Shown here in pieces: positions 10,255-21,809 of a DNA stretch of 64,000 bases. Source of the DNA: Acholoe squamosa (Eukaryota; Annelida; Polychaeta; Phyllodocida; Polynoidae); the NCBI GenBank assembly GCA_949317995.1, contig OX439040.1, forward strand, positions 74,621,972 to 74,685,971, written 5' to 3'. The notes under the pieces were generated by a model that saw only the letters and a program-made list of their open reading frames with translations, made no database searches and had not been told where the DNA came from. Position 1 is the stretch's first letter; the number at the start of each line of letters is the position of its first letter. A program made the position numbers and the translations under genes.

Positions 10255-11372
10255 CCCATGTAGCAAGCCCGCTTAGGGCCAATTCAGTTTTAGCTCAGAT
10301 AAGCTGGTTCAAAGCGGGCAGAATACTATTCATGGTTTAGGTTGGGCAAATGGGGGGTTTCCAGGAAGGGCCACATTGGGTTGCCCTAATAGGGCAAACT
10401 GAACTGTTGGGCTCCCAACAGTTTTTGTGCTCAGCAAGTTGTGTGGGCCACAATAGGCTAACTGATTTGGGCACAGAGCAGGTTCAAAATGGGCAAACAC
10501 GTTGGGCTGAGATTGGTTTCAAAGTGGGCACCCCGATTCAGGCATAGATCAGTTCCAAAGATAATTCCCCAGACAGGGCTGAGGATGTGTTTGCACAAGG
10601 CATACTGAGCTGGGAGTTCTGAAATTTGACACTAGATGACCCCACTATGTCTGATGTACAGCTTTCCCCCCAAGTCAGTATTGATTTTCTTTAATATGAT
10701 ATAACATAAATAGGCTAATGAATCATATAAATTATAACAGTACATAAATTTTCTCAGGGTCTGGATCTACTTGCAACATACATTTGAACTGTGCAAAGTT
10801 ATGTGATGTTAGCAGTTTTTACTGTGACTACACCAGTCCTGTGGTAATCATTTTATATTGAAGTATGCTACCCATTGCCCATTGGGAGGCACTATGAACT
10901 TGAAGGCTAGCATGATACTGGACTAAGTCTGGTTGTCATGCCTTGGCCAACTAAGTTCGAATTGATGATTCTACTGTATTATGATGATAGGAAGAGTAAT
11001 ACAGTATGCTTAGTCTCCTTCCCACTATGGAGGCCAAGGGGAGGGGCTAGCACCCGAAGGCTAGCAGAGCATTTTCAGGGTTCAAATTTTAGAAAATGAG
11101 GAAAAAATAGATTTTCTATAATTTTTATCCTGGATGGCGCCACCCGATGAAAGTGGTCAGCCCACTTTCAGCCACACCAAAAACCCATGTTGAACCCAAA
11201 CCCACTCTGAGACTGGTCTGTGCCCATATTGGTTAGCCCAGTGTGGCCCACACACCTCACTGAGGACAGAAACTGTCAGCAGCCCATCGGTTAGCCCATT
11301 GCGGCCCACATCTGAAGACACACCAAATAAAGTGTGGGCCACAGTAGGGCCACGCCACCTTTGCTACCTGGG
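10255..11372. mobile_element. Non-autonomous DNA transposon-like element with inverted arms
   Basis: The ends read CCCATGTAGCAA (10255) and TTGCTACCTGGG (ending 11372), an imperfect terminal inverted repeat. The subterminal 200 bp on each side (10350-10560 and 11157-11360) are inverted copies of each other, rich in GGGCCACA-type words. No transposase ORF is present. The corresponding place in the paralogous segment (near 56280) lacks it, so it inserted into this copy. The superfamily is not assigned because the target duplication is unclear. Confidence 0.55.
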
Positions 11373-13230
11373 AAGTTCTAAGTCCATTAGAGGAATTTAG
11401 ATGAAATATCAGATTTTACATTATCTATATTGATTTCAGATCTTGGGTTGCATCCCCTATACAAATAGAAACATTCAGAAAAGTATGCATATAATGGAAA
11501 GGTATAAATGGCTTTCAATGACATAATAGCTTGAATAGTTATGAATATTTAAAAGTAGTTCAAATAGAGAATTAGAAATGGAATGAGTTCAAAAACTTGA
11601 ATTCTGGAGAGGTGTGCATATTTGATCTATATCAATTTTTAAATGGAAGTTTAAAATCCTGTAACAAAGACACCAGCATATAAACAGGAGTTTCATCATG
11701 TTAGTTGGTTCAGTTTTCGTAGGTCATGGACTAGGTTAATTAGGTTGCCATGGTCACAGAGAGTCCTCCCCATCAATCCCTAACAGCACATGAACGCTGC
11801 TTCAGGAGGTCCTAAAGGCCTTATTAGGTCTGTCTCAGCCCAGAATTAACGTCTATCTCATATCTTCTGCAAACTTAATCTAGTCAGTAGTTCACTTAAA
11901 GTGACATGGTGTCTTGCGTGCTATATTTCCCCCCTGAAACTGAAGTATAATCAGTATAATCTTTCACCTTATAAAATGGAAAGAGATATGTGTTGGCCAT
12001 TATGATTGGGTAGGTCAACCTAAAGAAGTCAACATACCTTGAGGTATCCACTCCACAAAATGACTATATCAATTTCTTTGCTACCTGAATCAACATTGCC
12101 CAACCATAGATAAGCATTAAATGAACCAACTGGAAGTGTTGATCTTGCAGTAAAACCCATAATATTATCAATAACAAATATGTTGGGGTAAAGTAACAAT
12201 TTGCAGACGATTAAATCAAGAGACTGGTCAAGCCTATCCCAGGATACTCACTTTTAAAACATCAATTTATCAAATCAAGTGCTGTGGAATCTTAAGGTTA
12301 ACACGACGTATTTTAGCCCTAGTAAGGGTTGGTCAAGTATCATTGTCCTCAAAGTAAAATAGGCTCAAAGTGAAATACAGAATACAGGCATGGGATGGTC
12401 AGCCAGAGTGCTTATGCATACCTAGATACTATATGAAAAATTATCATTGTCTGAAAAATCGCATTTATAAGCAATAACAAGATAAAACTAAAGAACTGTA
12501 AAATGAAAAGATATCCTTCCCGATGAAAGACCTGCCATGTTTGTTGAATTTCTCAACAAGAAGTGAGAAGATTGGGTAAAATTATGAAGATTTGAAATAA
12601 ATAACCGAGTGTTTTCGCTAAAATAATCACATATTAAGCATTTCACATTATTCCTAATTCATTTCAGAATAATCCCCTCTCACTGATTCTGTGTGCTGGT
12701 CATCATGATTTTTATCTCCGTTTTTTTTTCTCTTTTTGGACTTGTAATGGACTTCTTGTTTTGCATCCTTTGAGTGTGTTTGGAGCAAGGAGTGCCTGAC
12801 TTTGTTTAAGTGATCAGCAAATCAGGAATTTACTTCCCAAGTGTGAATGAACACTTGTGGCAGGTGCATCCAATGATATAATGGATTAGCCTTCATTATG
12901 TGATGTTCTCACATAACCACCAATAATATTGTAAAACAGTTGCTAGATTTAGTATGCCAGACACAATGTCAGTCCTGATTCTGGTTTCCGTTAAAGCTCC
13001 TTATACGTTTTGTGTGCCCCAGAGGAGTATGGATAGGCTAATGATACAAACATAACTGTATTCACATATACCTTAATCAACCTTTTGCTCTAGGTTGCCC
13101 TTTGAAAATGTCACTTTAATGTACCGTAATTGTTTGTTTAAGCACAGGGATCTCAAATGAACACAGGTCTTGTATTGCTGTAGGGGGTTACAGGTGTTGG
13201 AAGTTTATGAGGCCAGGAATTAAACAAGCA

Positions 13231-13452
13231 CCCAGCAAATTGTCGTCATCTGTCGCCATGATTGGTCATCAATGGTGACTCCTTTTTGAGTGATAACTCA
13301 TTCCGTCATCTTTCGCCACTGTGTGTTAGACTCACGTGGCATAGCAATTGCTATTTCTGGCGATCTTGTGCTATAATGACATCGTGTTCCATCTAGCGAC
13401 ATGTGTGAGCCACTTCACACAGGTTGATGAGGACTCATGACAATTTGCTGGG
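13231..13452. mobile_element. MITE-like element, 222 bp
   Basis: The terminal inverted repeats are CCCAGCAAATTGTCGTCAT at the left and its near complement ATGACAATTTGCTGGG at the right. The interior contains several CGCCA/TGGCG words and no ORF. A convincing target duplication is not visible. Confidence 0.6.
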
Positions 13453-14699
13453 CAGCTACAGTAAGTATTTTCTTTCTTGTTAGTGGGTCAGTTACTCGTG
13501 TCTTCATGAATGTGACATGGGTAATATACCTTGAGGTTACAAGAATTTGTTACTTTCTTACATTAGGAATGACAGCTTCACAGGTTGAGGACTAACCTGT
13601 TTCTTAGTATGACCTAAGATTGAATGATAGTCCCTGGATCATTGGGTGTACTGACAACTTAGTACACTTGTTTATCATCAAATTTCTCTTACTTCAGTAT
13701 CAAAAGACATAATTCTACGGCCACCATTAGTATTAGGGGTCTATATTTTATATATGTACTTTTTAAAGGACTGAAATTGGAATATTCTCTGAGAAATCGC
13801 AAGATGTATGGATTTCACCCTAGTCCTGGTATAGTTAAATCTATTTTCTAATTTTTGTTAAATTTGCTAATGAATATGAACCCACAACATTAAAGAATAG
13901 ATAAATGCCTCCAAATCCCACCTTTGACCCCAATAATGTATGCACAGGTAGGTGTCATGGTCCAGTGACCAGGGTTCTGATTCATACATCTGTAGAGGTG
14001 AGTGTCATGGCCCAGTGCACACACAAGGGTACTAAGATCCCAGTACATCCTAAGACTGTGCATGGTATCAGAATCTTAGTACAGATTAAAATCAAACTGT
14101 TGTACCATGATCCTGGTGTGTCTCAACAACATATTCCCGTCCCAACCTGCTTCAATGGGCTGGATGAAACTTAATATATTTTCAGCTTAATAATTCAAGT
14201 AGGAGCCCCCCAAGTCATTCCCTCTTTTATATGGCAAAAGTTCTTTTGTCTGGATCATGTGAATCTGCCAGGCAAAGAGGAAATGAAACACGGCAGAAAA
14301 ATAAAGATTGGTGAGTGAAAATTGAAATGGAGGTTATTTCTTAAGGTACTGAGACTGGTGCAGGCACTATGATTTGAAACACTCTAAATCCTATCGGGAA
14401 ATATCAGTAAAAACAGTTTGATATTCAAGTCCAGTTTGATTAGCTGGGAACTACATGTATAAGATTTGTTAGTTAAAGAGACATGGATATTCAATACTTC
14501 TACACAGGGGTTTCAGCTAGTGCCTTTTACAACCTAAATCATTAGAGTGACTTTTGTTCGCTAAAGTGACAATATTAGCCAAAAGCTAACAAAACCCTTT
14601 CCAATCTAGGGTCTTGTAATGGGTATCAGCGAGAGATTGAGGGTCTTATTGAAGGATCTCTGTGCAGAAAGGTTATCTCTGGCTGAATACACCTTTGTG

Positions 14700-16843
14700 G
14701 GGAGGGTGATAGGGAATGGTTTCCTATCCAGTCTTAGTATTAGCATTGCCGATCCTCAACTATGATCATGACATATGAAAACAATGATTTTTGAATTGAT
14801 TTTGAATCGAAGTAAATATAACAATGTAAACATCGATGTAAAGAGAGAATATTTTTATTGTTTATAGAACATGGTCAATTTCACCCTTCAATACAATCAA
14901 TTTAGTTCCATATTTATAATATGTTGATATGCACATTGAATTTATCATAGTATTGATCTTATCAAGTAGGACTAAACCATGTAGAGAAAAGGCAGTCACT
15001 GTACACATCCTTTATTCACTCCCTTGAAGCACGGTCTTACTTATACAGCGTACACACAACCTAATGTTGATACACTTCTTCACAATATTCAATTTCGTAC
15101 TGAAATTTTTACTCATTACACAAATATTTCATATCAGTGCTTGAAGTGCAACCTATGCATTATTGAATCGTTGGTTCCCATCAGAATACTCAGGAGGTGT
15201 TCTATAGTTTAGAGTTGATATTCTATTGATGGTAAAAGAACATTTGAGGGCTGGGAGGGGGTGAAATGGCCTTAATCTGTTAATGTTTTTCTACATTAGT
15301 CAGGTCTCACTGCTCAAATTCGGTGTGGTGGTTACCATGGTAATTTACCAAGACATTCAGGCCTGACCTTTATGTTGAGGACCTTCTGAATGATTTTCCC
15401 CATTTTAAAAGCTAACATTAGGTTATTGTGCTAAGATGTCAGGGAACTTTTAGTATTTGAGTGTGAGATCCATGTTGTGAACACTAGTATTTTCCATTCC
15501 GCACTCTGAATTTAGCTTGGTACCACAATAATATAGTTTTGGAACCTTGATGCGTACATTCCCGCTGCTACATTTGAACACATCATAATTGAAAGAGATA
15601 TTCCTGAGATGTCAGGATGATTCATTGGTACATTATTTTAGCCCTTAAAGGGTGAACCAAATCAAATGAAAATACAAAATCTATTCAATACATTCCATAC
15701 ACACTCACCCGCACAAATACCAAATACAAATACCACTTATGTACATTGTTTGCCTTGTTGCCTGCAGAAGTAATAGTGATGATGTTGCAGCCTCAATAAC
15801 AAGCCTTCATTTAAAAAATGGCAGCAATGTCCAAGTGTGAATTGAATGAAATATAGTGAGTCTAATTACATTCTTCTTTACATGCTCTCTTTCAATATGT
15901 ACAAGTTTCTCCTTGAAAGCTATATTTTTTACCTATACTGTGTTGTGTGGAAACTACATGTTGTACTGTGACCAATACTTACACAAAGCATTAAGAGGTC
16001 ATATACTATACCTATGGCAACCATTCAAGCTGGTAAAGGTCATTGGATTCCACCATACTCTGCTTCATATATTATACCAGTAGTCAACATGCAGTAAATT
16101 CCAGTCTTAAATGACAGTTAGAAAAGGTGCATCCTGCCTGTACATTTGTGGCCTTTGTCCTGTGACCTTTGTCCGGACCATTACATATACAATAAAGACT
16201 CATCCAAATGGAGCAGAAACAGCACCTTCTAAAAGGTCATCCATGTAAAACAGCTTTTGAAGGTCAGCAAGCCATTGTCACTCTAAACCCCAAACACTTT
16301 TCAGGCTCTCAGCTGCTCAGTACGTAAGGCATTTCCACTTGACTTACCAATTACTTTATTTCTTTCTCTGGATGGGCTCTATTATCTTATTTCAACCTCA
16401 CTGAATGCTTCCAGCCAGTCCAACATCTTTCAATAATACAGAACAGAGCAATAGGTTCACACCAAATGAGGTGTAAATCTGACGTTCCCTTTTGTTGGTG
16501 CTGAAATAGATTTGAAGGGGGTTGTGCACCTATACCTTCCTCTCTTCATCCAGATAACTGCTAGTTCCTTTCCATACATTTGCACTATTTGCACTAACAA
16601 CTTTTGAACATGTAGTCCAGGAAAATTATCAACTCATCTTTTAGATATTGATTCCTCATCAGTAAGAATTCTACCTCATATTATGACAGTGGTTGTCATG
16701 AGCAATGAGACTGAAGAGGATACCCTGAGTCTGATTTCAGATGCTGAGAGGTAGGGCCCCCAGAGCAATAGTTCTAACATAAAATGTCATAATGAAATTA
16801 CCTTTTCCAATTCTTTCTTAAGGGTAATCACTAACATGCCTCT
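14700..16843. other. Intergenic / 3' flank of the FkbM gene
   Basis: No gene was recognised. A 14-bp X-box-like palindrome GTTACCATGGTAAT lies at 15331-15344. On the minus strand a possible AATAAA signal (TTTATT on plus, 16355-16360) lies about 485 bases past the FkbM stop codon. The rest is AT-leaning unique-looking sequence. Confidence 0.5.
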
Positions 16844-17136
16844 TCAATAGGGGTTTTGGAGTATTTTTGCATCCTTATGCCTCCAGTATATATCCCCTAT
16901 CCTCCATCGTATTGTGCTTTTCCCAGGGTCAAGCTGAAAACCTGTCCTGACCTCATAAGGTACATACCCATGGGTAACCAGTGTCCTGGTCAGTTCATTA
17001 ACTGCCCCCAGGGGACAGGGTGAGTCAGGGTGGTGCAGGGCTGCATACATTTTGTTCCACTCCATGAATATATAAGGCACATAGACACGGGTCAACAGGC
17101 GGCGTGCTCCTGCCATAGCTTTACACTCATAGCCCT
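16844..17136 (-). CDS. FkbM gene, last exon
   Basis: The acceptor CATTTCAG precedes 17136. It completes the EGYECKAMAG motif and the C-terminal part (VYVPYIFMEWNKMY, DIYWRHKD) and ends in a stop at 16844-16846. The phase matches the preceding exon. Confidence 0.85.
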
Positions 17137-20100
17137 CTGAAATGGACAAGACAGTACAGTTACTTCCAGTAATGGATGATTGTATTATATAAAACAATGG
17201 AACAATAATAACCTCAGGAATATGGCATTGATATGATAATATGCCAACAAATTGATATGAGTTAACAGTTAGCATTCTCCAGCCCTACCTTTGAAATAAT
17301 GACCCTCAATAATGATAAACAGAAAGAAAGATGATAGGATTCAATTTTTAGAATGACTCATACTGAGTAAGAATGGTTGTGCTTTCTGTAATACCGTGAG
17401 CAGTGAGTATATTATGTATTTCATATTAAGGTATTATTTTAAAAAGGCCCCCTCATGAGCTGTTACACAGAACCCATCTGAGATATTGGGGGAGGGAAGG
17501 GGTTGGGGTTATAAGAGTTGCATAAACAGGGTAGCTTCACCACTCTTGGCATTTTCCACATCGATGGAGGAGTTGAAGTCTGGAGTTCTGAACAACTAAT
17601 GATTTAAATTTGATGTAAGTTTAATTTCAGATTCTCAGGTTCTCAGGTTCACAGTTGGGAATCTGGCTTATAAATACACAGTAGTTCTTTGTACGTTTTC
17701 TAAACCATCATTGGCATGGTGTTCGGGGTGAAGTACATATCTATTCATTAGGTAGTTCCCCTTCCCTGACAGGTTTATTAGCTCATGGTTTATGTATTAG
17801 ACTACTTGCCACACCGGCAGCACTACTAATTGCTTGGACACTGTTTGTGGCCAATATAACATGTTTCATAAAGGACATGATATTAACCTTAAATATTTAA
17901 CCCTGATCCCAGCTACCACTAAAGCCCAAAGAAAAAGTGATAAATATTCAGGATTAGCTTGTTGTCTACATAGCAAGACCGCCAATTAACAGTTTAGGGA
18001 GATAATTCAGGATTCTATAGGATACCTTCAGTGTAATAATCCTTGGTCATCAAGTTGCATCTACTTGCACTGTGTTTGCAAGTCCAATTGCTATCATTAC
18101 TTTAGTGCGTCATGCCAATTCAACAAATTTTCTTTCCTCTATTTCAATTATCAAGTGAGAGAAGCATGATGCTTATGTGGCTTTTCAGCTTGAAACTTTG
18201 GTGTCTACAGATGGTTAGGATATGTGAGGGTAACATTATCATGCATATAGAAAGTCTCAGTACATATAAGATAAATGGTTAAGAGGGGAGAATGAAAAAG
18301 AAAAAAACTCACTATGGTCACTTACGAATGTTAAGGTTGATGATGTCTTAAGAAAACTCACTAAGGTCACTTACCAATGTCAAGTTTGATGATGGCTTGT
18401 GAGAACTCGGCCACCTCCAACAGGTGGTCCATGGTTGTTGTCATGACAACCTCTGGCTGCCTTCTCCCTGATGATGAATTTGATAATGTTGATGATGACC
18501 TAGATAGTGACGATGACCTTAGAGATGATGACGACCCTTGCTGGTGCTGTAATGTCTGTACCATAAGGCCTCCCTGGTTGTCAGTGCTTTTTGACAGTGT
18601 GACGTTTTCATGACGGTCAGATAATGCCGTAAAGATGACATCAACATTCCTGGTCACCTGACTCAGTGCTGCCCCCTTGTGGAGACGAATTATGTTCTCA
18701 TAGGCGGGTTCTATGGCAATGACTTGATGCCCTATACGAGCAGCCAGCAGAGTGTAGTACCTGTATAACGCATATGCATAAAGGGGTTTAGCATAAAATT
18801 CACTTACCAAACTCAAAAGTAACATTCTCTCAGTGTTCTGAAAAATACAACATCTAAAATTACAAATTATTATATTGAAATTTTTTAAATAAACTAATGG
18901 AGACAGATCTTTTATGAATAATAACAATTGTTATTGAATGCTACCTGTCTGAACAAATTGATGTCTTGAAATTCTCATCAATTCTCAGAATGATATTGCT
19001 TCCCGTAATACCAATGATCACAGATGTGAACATGCAGTTAAGTACTGCGGACCTCTCAGAGTGTAATCCCAGCTAGCACAACTCATGCAATTTACGTCAT
19101 TCTTACGTAAAAACTCATGTTATTTACGTAAAAAAGACATCATTTGGATGAGTAGTGCTAGCAGGGAATTATCCCTAAGGGTCAGCAGTATGCATGAGGG
19201 AGACCCTGGCCACAATGCATCATAATGACCAATGGAATTATTACACATATGTACTGCCTTTCAAATGGTTAATGTCAACACCACAGAATCATTATATATT
19301 TATTTTGACCTACCCGATATTAGCTCCAACATCTATAAATACAGTGTCTGGGTACTTGTTAAGTGCCTTTTGAAGTAAAGGGGTGATGTAGGGCTCCCAG
19401 ATCCCATCAGAGATGAGAGCCCGCGAGATATACCTATCCACATCCGGGGGATAGATGCACACATGGAAAGATGGTGTGGTTTTGGTTTGTAGACAGTCAT
19501 AATGCCTGAAATATATGGGTCATTATTAATAAATGCATACTGCAATAAATAATGTTGTTTTAATTTTTAAATTTAAAATTAAGTCTGAAGAGTACCAGCC
19601 CATGCTACATTCATGCATCTTGCCAGCCATATGGGTTGATACACTTCTGTGCAGATGGTGTAATGCACCAATTCAGTGCTAAACGGTCAATTGGTGAAGG
19701 ATATGTTGGTGGATCAGATGGGACAGTTACAGGTGGAACAGTTACAGAACAACAAAGCAAGGATATTGTGGAGAGCAGAGAAGCAGTGGTGAGGTAAAGA
19801 TTTCCTGCTTGTGAGAGTATATGACCAAGGCGGCCCCCCTTCTTCATTTCATTGTTCCTGAAATAGTGTCACTCAAGTGCATAGAAGACATCATGGTCAC
19901 ATCACTAAAACTTCACTGACCTGTTTCCTGGTGGTTTCTGTCCATGTATGTCATACAGACGCATGTGTCGCGGCCGTCGCTGGATGCGAACATGTGTCAA
20001 CTTCCGCTGTGGGAGTGGCAGGACTTCCGGTCGAGGTTGTGCCATGAGCTGCCGGAAGTAGAATTCATCGTCATCTTCTGGTGTGTGGAGGTGACTGGTT

Positions 20101-20158
20101 CCCCGAGTCAGACAGAGGTAAAGGTTGGAGAGCATACACATGACGGCCACTCCTGCAG
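16844..20158 (-). CDS. FkbM-family methyltransferase, probable type II membrane protein (5' incomplete)
   Basis: Five minus-strand exons fit exactly in phase: 20158-19921, 19857-19645, 19505-19314, 18760-18375 and 17136-16844, with AG acceptors and GT donors (GTCAGT, GTGTAT, GTAGGT, GTAAGT). They give about 439 residues. The first exon carries a short hydrophobic stretch (AGVAVMCMLSNLYLCL), likely a signal-anchor. The third and fourth join as FIDVGANIG-YYTLLAARIGH, the SAM-binding motif I, followed by VIAIEP. The fourth and fifth join as IIKLDI-EGYE, the FkbM signature. FkbM enzymes are SAM-dependent, usually O-methyltransferases; a Golgi/ER lumenal role is inference from the anchor. The first known exon begins in the middle of a codon, so upstream exon(s) are missing. 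The 12.9-kb LTR element begins about 1.26 kb upstream. Substrate unknown. Confidence 0.85.
18375..18760 (-). CDS. FkbM gene, fourth recognised exon with a Ser-rich insertion
   Basis: The acceptor TATACAG precedes 18760 and the donor GTAAGT follows 18375. It encodes YYTLLAARIGHQVIAIEP, then a Ser/Arg-rich low-complexity insertion of about 30 residues (SSSSLRSSSLSRSSSTLSN). It then rejoins the expected TTTMDHLLEV and IIKLDI segments. The insertion comes from a GAT/GAC-rich tract on the plus strand and is not usual for the family. Confidence 0.85.
19069..19166. repeat. Small hairpin element in an intron of the FkbM gene
   Basis: CCCAGCTAGCACAACTCAT at the left end is nearly complementary to ATGAGTAGTGCTAGCAGGG at the right end. 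The interior repeats TTACGTA/TTACGTC words. It lies between the third and fourth recognised exons and looks like a short MITE. Confidence 0.5.
19314..19505 (-). CDS. FkbM gene, third recognised exon
   Basis: The acceptor TTTCAG lies before 19505 and the donor GTAGGT after 19314. It encodes the start of the fold: FHVCIYPPDVDRYISRALISDG region, WEPYITPLL, and FIDVGANIG at its end. The exon break falls inside motif I. Confidence 0.85.
19645..19857 (-). CDS. FkbM gene, second recognised exon
   Basis: The acceptor TTTCAG precedes 19857. The donor GTGTAT follows 19645, chosen because it joins the next exon in frame. It encodes a Pro/Thr/Ser-rich linker (PPVTVPSDPPTYPSPID) leading to the region before the catalytic domain. 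Confidence 0.7.
19921..20158 (-). CDS. FkbM gene, first recognised exon (membrane anchor and stalk)
   Basis: The acceptor is a CTACAG at 20159-20164, with an alternative CTGCAG acceptor 6 bases further in that keeps the frame. The donor is GTCAGT after position 19921. It encodes the hydrophobic segment, then an acidic stretch (TPEDDDEFYFRQL) and a basic stretch (RIQRRPRHMRLYD) typical of a stalk before a lumenal catalytic domain. Confidence 0.75.
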
Positions 20159-20164
20159 CTGTAG

Positions 20165-21415
20165 AGAGAGAAAGGAAAAAGAGATTTTGTCATCATGTTC
20201 TTGTTTGTAGGATGATAATCAGAGGAAAGACATATACCTTATGTCATGGCTGATACAAACATCACTGTAGAACAGTACTGGACCCGCGGTATTCAATGGG
20301 GGGATGGAATACAATATGGTCATATTCAATGGCTAGCGATCATGTGACCTGCTGCTGTAAACAGGGTTGTTTTTTCTTTATTTTAAAGCAAATTAACCTC
20401 TTAAAGCCATGACATAAATGCAAATGTCCACTTCCATAGCAAATTTTTGCTTTTTGCATTGTATTCCCCTTTGTGAGGCCTGTAAGGCATCATGTGATAT
20501 GAACAGCCTCACCTCGGGGAATATGATGTAAAAATATTCCATGGTCGTGGTCATTTGCTTATATATATTGCCTCCCATAGGAGGTGCACCTCGCATCATT
20601 ATTAGACATACCTGAATTCATGCCAGATGTGTACGGCACATTTGGGAACATATTTTAAAAATTTTATTTTCACTATTCTAATGTATATATACGTAATCCT
20701 GACTAAAATAATGTATGTTCATAATCCAGCAGTAAAGGAGGGACTGTGAGCCTAACCCAGAATTCTCTGATAAACATTTTTTTCTCTGTTGATTATTCAT
20801 CTATAGGGGCTCTCTCCAGTATGATGTGTTTGGGGGAAATTGAGATATTCAAAATGGACTCCAGAATTCTAGGAAAAACTTGAATATTGCATAGCTTGGC
20901 TTCTAATCATGTTAGAGACACACATAAAAGTTCCTAAAGTACATTTCCAATGTCAGAGAATCCAACCAATGCACTTGGAATTATGTGGGTGACAGCCAAT
21001 TTGAATTATAAATCAATATGACCGCTATAGAGTTCTGCAAACAACTTTGAAATTGCATATCTTTCCTTCTTAACACGTTAGAGAGACAAAAAAATGATTG
21101 CTTTCTTTATAAGACGTCATAATATCAAATGAAAAAGCTAACTTAGCCATCTTCATTTATTTCTGATGTGGGTGTAACATAAGCCATGAATATCAAAATC
21201 TGAAAGTAGATATAGGATCATTTCTATTTCATTTGCTGTCTACCTCTTTTACGTGGTATCATTAAACTCATCTTCCTCACATTCTGCATCTGGGAAACAC
21301 TGGGAAACACTTGTTGCTCCCTTTTCCTCTCATTATGACAGTTCAATCCACCTTGACAAACACAAAATATGGTGCCACATGGCAGCCACATTTTCTTGAT
21401 TTGTATGGTAGGGAA
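20165..21415. other. FkbM 5' flank or first intron, with an inverted copy of the hairpin element
   Basis: 20280-20600 is the inverted relative of the element at 5600-5910. Shared words are CCATGGTCGTGGTCATTTGC, ATATTTTTACATCAT, GGTTAATTTG and CATATTGTATTCC. No convincing first exon of the FkbM gene was found here on the minus strand. Confidence 0.5.
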
Positions 21416-21419
21416 CTAT
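21416..21419. repeat. Target site duplication (left) of the Ty3-type element
   Basis: CTAT precedes the LTR here and recurs at 34281-34284 directly after the other LTR. This is a 4-bp duplication as expected for Ty3/Gypsy integration. Confidence 0.75.
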
Positions 21420-21796
21420 TGTAAGGGTTTGTGGCCTTACGGACCTGGGGGGTTCGGGTCTTACGGTTCGGAAAGAAAGAGTAAGACAGTATTCCAAGTG
21501 TATGCCAACGGTTAGGTTTATTACTTAACGCACACTCACGGCTGCCGGATGATATCAAAGAGGCAGCTAATATTAAAAGACAGTGGTTTACATGGTGTGG
21601 AGGCCAGAAGGGCCTCTGACGTAGCGGCTGAGCCCTGGGCTTTATATACGGACCCAGGTGTTCGTCGTCAGATGTCCCCACAGACCCGGATCGGTGCTGC
21701 CACCTATCCGGAACCTGAGGAACGTCCGACGACTCGACTCACCCGCCACGTCAGACGGTACCCAACTCCTATGGTTTAGTAACGTGTACCTCTACA
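21420..21796 (-). repeat. 3' LTR of the Ty3-type element
   Basis: 377 bp with TG...CA ends. On the sense strand it contains a TATATAAA box in CCGTATATAAAGCCC and a CTACGTCAGAGG CRE-half site just after it. It differs from the 5' LTR at one visible position. Confidence 0.95.
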
Positions 21797-21809
21797 CCAC
21801 TCCCCCAGA
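21797..21809 (-). other. Polypurine tract
   Basis: On the sense strand CTGGGGGAGTGG immediately precedes the 3' LTR, as expected for the plus-strand primer of reverse transcription. Confidence 0.7.

Larger units (their letters stand above)
5159..14700. repeat. Non-coding segment, duplicate copy 1 (paralogue at 48852-59060)
   Basis: No coding gene was seen. Many stretches align in the same order and orientation with 48852-59060. Examples: 5205-5250 with 48950-48995, 6118 with 49563, 7390-7600 with 50690-50850, 9060-9560 with 54700-55250, 9718 with 55405, 11750-11860 with 56740-56850, 12460-12560 with 58160-58260, 14210-14290 with 58640-58720, and 14610 with 59025. Divergence looks substantial, perhaps a quarter of positions, with many indels. 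It is an old tandem segmental duplication or two members of a very long repeat. Confidence 0.75.
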
